From NCBI GenBank assembly GCA_963729195.1, contig CAVSNF010000013.1, forward strand, positions 7,715-71,714: DNA of 64,000 nucleotides, in the 5' to 3' direction. Shown here one piece after another: positions 60,088-64,000 of this stretch. The stretch is from CAVPTL01 sp963729195. Its GTDB lineage: Bacteria; Actinomycetota; Thermoleophilia; Gaiellales; JAICJC01. Numbering within the stretch: position 1 is the first letter of the stretch; each line of letters starts with the position of its first letter. The notes beneath the pieces are model-generated. The model saw only the letters and a program-made list of their open reading frames with translations, was not told the DNA's origin and did not search any database. The position numbers were made by a program, and so were the translations under genes.

Positions 60088-61222
60088 GGCCCGCGCCAGA
60101 GGCCGAGCCCCCGCCGATCGTGGACGGCGGGGCCACGGTCGACGTCGCGGTAATCGGTGCCGGCCAGGCCGGCTTGGCGATCGGCTATTTCCTGGCACGC
60201 CAGGGCCGGAGGTTTGTGATCGTCGACGGCGCCGACGCAGTCGGCGCCGCCTGGCGCAACCGCTGGGACTCGCTGATCCTGTTCACGCCGCGGCGCTACA
60301 ACAGCCTGCCGGGACTCGCCTTCCCGGGCGACCCGGACGGGTACCCGACCCGCGACGAAGTCATCACCTACCTCGAAAACTACTCGGCGACGTTCGCGCT
60401 CCCCGTCCAGCTCAACAGCACCGTGCGGTCTTTGACCAAGCAAGACGAGACATTCGTACTGAACCTTGATGATCACACGATCAAGGCCAATCAGGTCGTG
60501 GTTGCCTCCGGGCCGTTCCAGACCCCTCGCGTGCCCAGCTTTGCCGGTGAACTCGGGCCCGAACGTTCCAAACCCACAGCGCCGACTACCGCGCGCCGCG
60601 CGACGTGCCGCCCGGCGTCGTGCTTGTCGTCGGAGGCGGGAACACTGGCTTTCAAATCGCCAGCGAGCTTTCGCCAACCCATGACGTTCATTTTTCGATC
60701 GGCTCGCGGCAGACCCCACTGCCGCAGAGACTCCTTGGCCGAGACCTGTTCTGGTGGCTGAAGGCCACGCGCGCCCTCAACACGACCGTCGATTCGAGGC
60801 TTGGCCAGCGGCTACGAAATCGCGACACGTTGATCGGCTCGACTCGCCGCGCCTTGCGGCGGGAAGGGGTGACGATCAAGCCGCGCGCGACCGGGGCATC
60901 AGGGCAGACGTGTAGTTCGCAGACAGCAGCGGAGCTCGCCGTCGACGCCGTGATCTGGGCGACAGGGTTTGGACTCGACCACTCGTGGATCAACCTCCCA
61001 CTGGCGGCCGAGCACGACCAGCCTCGCCATCGCCGCGGCGTCACCGACACCCCGGGCCTGTACTTCCTCGGTCTGCCCTGGCAGCACACGCGCGGATCAG
61101 CCCTCCTAGGGTGGGTCAAGGACGACGCCGAATACCTCGCGCAACACATCGCCGCTCACATCGGGAACCCGTCGTCATCAGCCGCCCGGCCCAGCTCCGT
61201 TGCCACCGAGGCGCCAGTATGA
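60084..61222 (+). pseudogene. FAD/NAD(P)-dependent monooxygenase (YUCCA/FMO-like), one frameshift
   Basis: GTG 60084 overlaps the oxidase stop (GTGA). The first frame has the FAD motif DVAVIGAGQAGLAIGYFLAR and TPRRYNSLPGLAFPG, and ends after GELGPE. The second resumes HSADYRAPRDVPPG and carries the NADP motif VVLVVGGGNTGFQIASEL, then ATGFGLDHSW. A single missing base near 60570 explains it. Members oxygenate amines, sulfides or ketones. Coupling to the oxidase suggests shared function, or it may only reflect expression. Confidence 0.8.
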
Positions 61223-61271
61223 CGGACGCTATGGTGCGGTCGGATCGTCGCATCGCACCCAAGGCTTCTTG

Positions 61272-61712
61272 ATGCACATCGCCCCGGCCGAGCAGCCGGT
61301 GCGCGCGTCGCTGCGAGCCCCCGTGGTGTGGGGACTCGTCGTCGGAGGGCTCCAAGCGGCGACCCCCCTCGTGCTCTGGTGGCTCGACAGCGCAACGGTC
61401 TACGCGCTCGGGCTGATCGTGATTGCGCCGGTCTACATCGGCTTCGCAGTCGCCGACGGACGCCCGCGCGTAATCGCCGTCGAGGCCAGCGTCGCCTCGA
61501 TCTTCGTCATCGTCGCCGCAGCGGCAATCACCCGGTCACCATGGCTGCTTGTCGCCGGCCTCGCAGGCCACGGGTTGAAGGACATGTGGCAGCACCGCCA
61601 CCACTTTGTCGCGAACACGCGCTGGTGGCCCCCGTTCTGCCTCGTAGTCGACTGGGTGGTCGCGGCGATCATCGCCATCGAGATCGTCGCCGGCGTTCAC
61701 TTCTACGACTAA
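61272..61712 (+). CDS. Membrane protein resembling DUF6010, unknown function
   Basis: Starting at ATG 61272 the 146-residue protein has four helices (VVWGLVVGGLQAATPLVLWW, VYALGLIVIAPVYIGFAVAD, VIAVEASVASIFVIVAAAAI, FCLVVDWVVAAIIAIEIVAG). A His-rich loop, LAGHGLKDMWQHRHHFVANT, could bind metal. It follows the flavoprotein and copper oxidase genes on the same strand. Confidence 0.7.
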   Translation: MHIAPAEQPVRASLRAPVVWGLVVGGLQAATPLVLWWLDSATVYALGLIVIAPVYIGFAVADGRPRVIAVEASVASIFVIVAAAAITRSPWLLVAGLAGHGLKDMWQHRHHFVANTRWWPPFCLVVDWVVAAIIAIEIVAGVHFYD

Positions 61713-61794
61713 TGGAGAGACGGGACAGAAATCCAGGCCGACAACCGTACGCGACGATGCCGGCCTGGCTGACTCGCTCACGGAGGAGGCGCTT

Positions 61795-62768
61795 ATGAAG
61801 GCGATCGTCCGAGACGCCTACGGTTCGACCGATGTTCTCGAGCTCCGAAACGTCGACAGGCCCGAAATAGCTGAAGACGAGGTGCTGGTGCGCGTCCACG
61901 CGGCCGGAGTGGATCGGGGAGTGTGGCACGTCATGACTGGCCTGCCATACCCGATCCGCCTCGCGGGCTACGGGTTGCGGGCGCCCAAGAATCCCACTCT
62001 CGGTGCGGACGTCGCTGGGGTGGTGGAGTCGGTCGGCAACGACGTGACCAGGTTCCAGGCGGGGGACGAGGTGTTCGGCATCGCCAAGGGCGCCTACGCC
62101 GAGTACGCGTGCGCACCCGAGAACAAGCTCGCGCCCAAGCCCAAAAACCTCAGCTTCGAGCAGTCCGCGGTGATCGCGATCTCCGGCTTGCCCGCCCTCC
62201 AAGCCCTACGCGACCACGCGAACGTGCGCCCGGGGCAGAAGGTACTCATCATCGGCGCGTCGGGCGGTGTAGGCACATACGCCGTGCAGCTGGCAAAGGC
62301 GTACGAGGCAGAGGTCACCGGTGTGTGCAGCACAACGAAAATGGAGTTGGTTCGATCCATCGGGGCTGACCACGTAATCGACTACACGAGGGACGACTTC
62401 GCCGACGGGGGGAAACGCTACGACGTGATCCTCGACATCGGCGGGAACTCCCCCCTGTCACGCCTACGGCGCGCACTCACTTCAAAGGGAACGCTCGTCA
62501 TCGTGGGAGGCGAGACTGGCGGCCGGTGGCTCGGAGGCACCGATCGCCAGCTCCGGGCGCTCCTCCTATCTCGGTTCGTGGGCCAGAAGCTGGGCACGTT
62601 CATCTCCCGCGAGAACCACCACGACATGATCGTCCTCAAGGAACTCATCGAAGCGGGAAGGTCACACCGGTCGTCGACCGGACGTACCCGCTGGCCGACG
62701 CACCCGAAGCTATCCAGTATGTGGCGGAGGGCCACGCCCGAGGAAAGGTCGCCATCATCGTCCGATGA
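61795..62768 (+). pseudogene. Zinc-independent quinone oxidoreductase/MDR-family dehydrogenase, one frameshift
   Basis: The first frame starts MKAIVRDAYGSTDVLELRNV and has PTLGADVAGVVESVGNDV. The Rossmann motif is KVLIIGASGGVGTYAVQLAK, and the frame reads to VLKELIEAG. After a missing base in GGG at 62655-62657 it continues GKVTPVVDRTYPLADAPEAI to GKVAIIVR and stops at 62768. No structural-zinc Cys cluster is seen, as in quinone reductases of this superfamily. The intact ends suggest a sequencing indel or a very recent mutation. GGAGG precedes ATG 61795. Confidence 0.82.
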
Positions 62769-62784
62769 CAGCCGCGCCGTCTGG

Positions 62785-63653
62785 CTAAGTAACCCGCCGG
62801 ACGGGGCTAGTGGAGGCCTGTCGCACGCAAGCTGACCGGTGTTGTTGCATCCGACACGGTTTTGACGCCGTCTCGTGACCGGAGCGATCTGACGTGGCAC
62901 GCCGGGAGCGGCGACACACTCGCACGAGCACTAGCTGCTGCCGGGGTTTGCTCGAGTGTGGTGGAAGGAAGAGGTTGGTGCTGTAGCTGCGGAAGAACTG
63001 CTTGTGCATGCGGAGTCCGATGTGTGCGATCGGAGCCGCGATCGGGTCGAGCGTCACCAGCGCTGGGATGCTCCGAGCATTGTGTCCCGCCTGCGGTTAT
63101 CGGGTTGGTGAGGTGGTCGGATCGTGAGTTGCTCCACCCGGCGTGATAGGCGGCGGTCATCGCAATCGATGCGACCAACGCCAGCACGCCAATCTTGATC
63201 TTGCCGCTGGTGGTGGAGCGCAGTGGACTGCCAGTGAAGGCGGCAAACACCGCCAGGACCGGAAACGACGACAACAGCAACCCGTCAGCTGCTCCATACA
63301 CGACCCCACGCCACATCAAGGCTGCAGCGAGTGTGAGTCCGGAAGGTCGCCCCGTGGCGTCCTGGTGCAAGACGATGAACGACATGACACCAGCGAACAC
63401 CAAGCCGAGCACGATCGCGAGCACCCATCTGCGCGCGACCATTTCTCGCAGCGACTGATTGGTGCTTTGAACCCACATCCAGAAGAAGCCAAACACAGCC
63501 GCGGCGTAGATGCCGTAGTAGACGTCTGGCTGCACGCCCACCGCGTCGGCAAACAAGAACGGCACCAAGAAGCTCAGGGCGAAGCCTCCAACCAGCCATC
63601 GCACGTGCTGGGACGCCTCGGTCGAGATACGACTGGGATCGGTCTGGCGTGGT
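62785..63653 (-). pseudogene. Multi-helix membrane protein, at least two frameshifts
   Basis: The main frame (GTG 63604) has about six helices (VRWLVGGFALSFLVPFLFAD, YYGIYAAAVFGFFWMWVQST, WVLAIVLGLVFAGVMSFIVL, IKIGVLALVASIAMTAAYHA). Near 63080 the frame changes, and the tail continues SIPALVTLDPIAAPIAHIGL and then RSYSTNLFLPPHSS. At the front, TTPDRS in another frame joins RISTEASQHVRWLVGG if one C near 63635 is dropped, so the true start lies further upstream. Function is unknown. Confidence 0.6.
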
Positions 63654-64000
63654 GATCAGCGGGCCGCCGATCAGTCCGAACATGGCCATTCGTGGTGGCA
63701 CGAGCGCCGATCGGTACATCAAGTAGCCGAGCAACAATCCGTTTCCGATGCCAACGACGAAGCCTGGCCCGAGCAGGAATGTCCAGTCTTTGATTGCGGC
63801 GAGCGTGTAGGCGATTGCGCCGAACGCGCCTTGATTGACCGGGAGACGTCCTGCTGCAGGGTGACGACGGCGAGCACGCTCAAGACCCCAACGGCCATGA
63901 ACGTGCATTCCAAGAGACGAGACGTGACGAAGCCAAGCGCGAAGATCTCGTTCTGCCTTTTCAGAAGTGGGTAAAGGACGACCGCAGTACCAATGTTGGC
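63654..64000 (-). pseudogene. DUF4386 membrane protein, frameshifted, incomplete at both ends
   Basis: From the window edge the frame reads GTAVVLYPLLKRQNEIFALG and FVTSRLLECTFMAVGVLSVL to VVTLQQD. Near 63845 it shifts and continues PVNQGAFGAIAYTLAAIKDW, TFLLGPGFVVGIGNGLLLGY and ALVPPRMAMFGLIGGPLI. These are DUF4386 hallmarks. The normal C-terminal helix after GGPLI is absent; the sequence runs straight into the next gene. The 5' end is outside the window. Confidence 0.75.

Overview
The window is a 64 kb piece of a GC-rich chromosome. The proteins point to Actinomycetota, most likely class Thermoleophilia (Solirubrobacterales or relatives). This is an inference from gene content: GAP-family, DUF4386, DUF2252, DUF7144 and DUF4242 proteins, LuxR regulators with large ATPase domains, a cyclase-ATPase, and many GTG starts with four-base stop/start overlaps. 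No rRNA, tRNA, CRISPR array or prophage was found. The only mobile gene is a broken IS110-type transposase at the left edge.

Layout. 1-2.4 kb: decayed IS110 element, two copies of a palindromic repeat, a small membrane protein and a lipoprotein. 2.4-9.4 kb: secreted sedolisin protease, then a + strand run of overlapping genes (beta-propeller, FAD monooxygenase, GerMN/peptidoglycan-binding/L,D-transpeptidase lipoprotein, arginase-fold protein). 9.4-11.8 kb: tyrosinase with a separately encoded C-terminal-type domain, and an RDD membrane protein. 12-22 kb: a surface and secretion district with two paralogous propellers, an UppP-like phosphatase, three secreted phosphoesterase-superfamily proteins, a GH16 enzyme and lipoproteins. 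A 16-bp element made of two half-sites 11 bp apart occurs three times here. 22-28 kb: PAP2, SDR, MBL-fold, ICMT-type, DUF2252, inhibitor-like and luciferase-like genes. 28.3-30.5 kb: a TasA/CalY-like fibre protein, a SipW-type signal peptidase and a second secreted substrate. 30.8-33.5 kb: CBS protein, helical protein, MFS exporter. 33.5-39.3 kb: regulatory block with a double HD-GYP/LuxR protein divergent from a signal-less AmiC-like binding protein, an ABM-like protein and a LuxR-ATPase. 39.4-48.8 kb: small and membrane proteins, a cNMP/CBS/DUF294 protein, a two-component pair, BI-1 protein and a cation/proton antiporter. 48.9-54.4 kb: cyclase-ATPase, then an ECF sigma factor divergent from a LitR/CarH-type cobalamin photoreceptor coupled to a membrane protein. 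54.4-58 kb: remnants of a deleted two-component system, then two secreted propellers. 58-64 kb: multicopper oxidase with two internal metal-binding modules, then flavoprotein, membrane and dehydrogenase genes, several of them frameshifted.

How the genes work together. The clearest functional units are the light-response module (52.3-54.4 kb), the SipW/TasA secretion cassette (28.3-30.5 kb), the tyrosinase pair (9.4-10.6 kb), the copper/flavin pair (58.3-61.2 kb) and the HD-GYP/AmiC-like sensing block (33.5-36.6 kb).

Caveat. Nine otherwise recognisable genes carry at least ten apparent single-base frameshifts. They are annotated as pseudogenes, but uncorrected sequencing indels are an equally good explanation for most of them.
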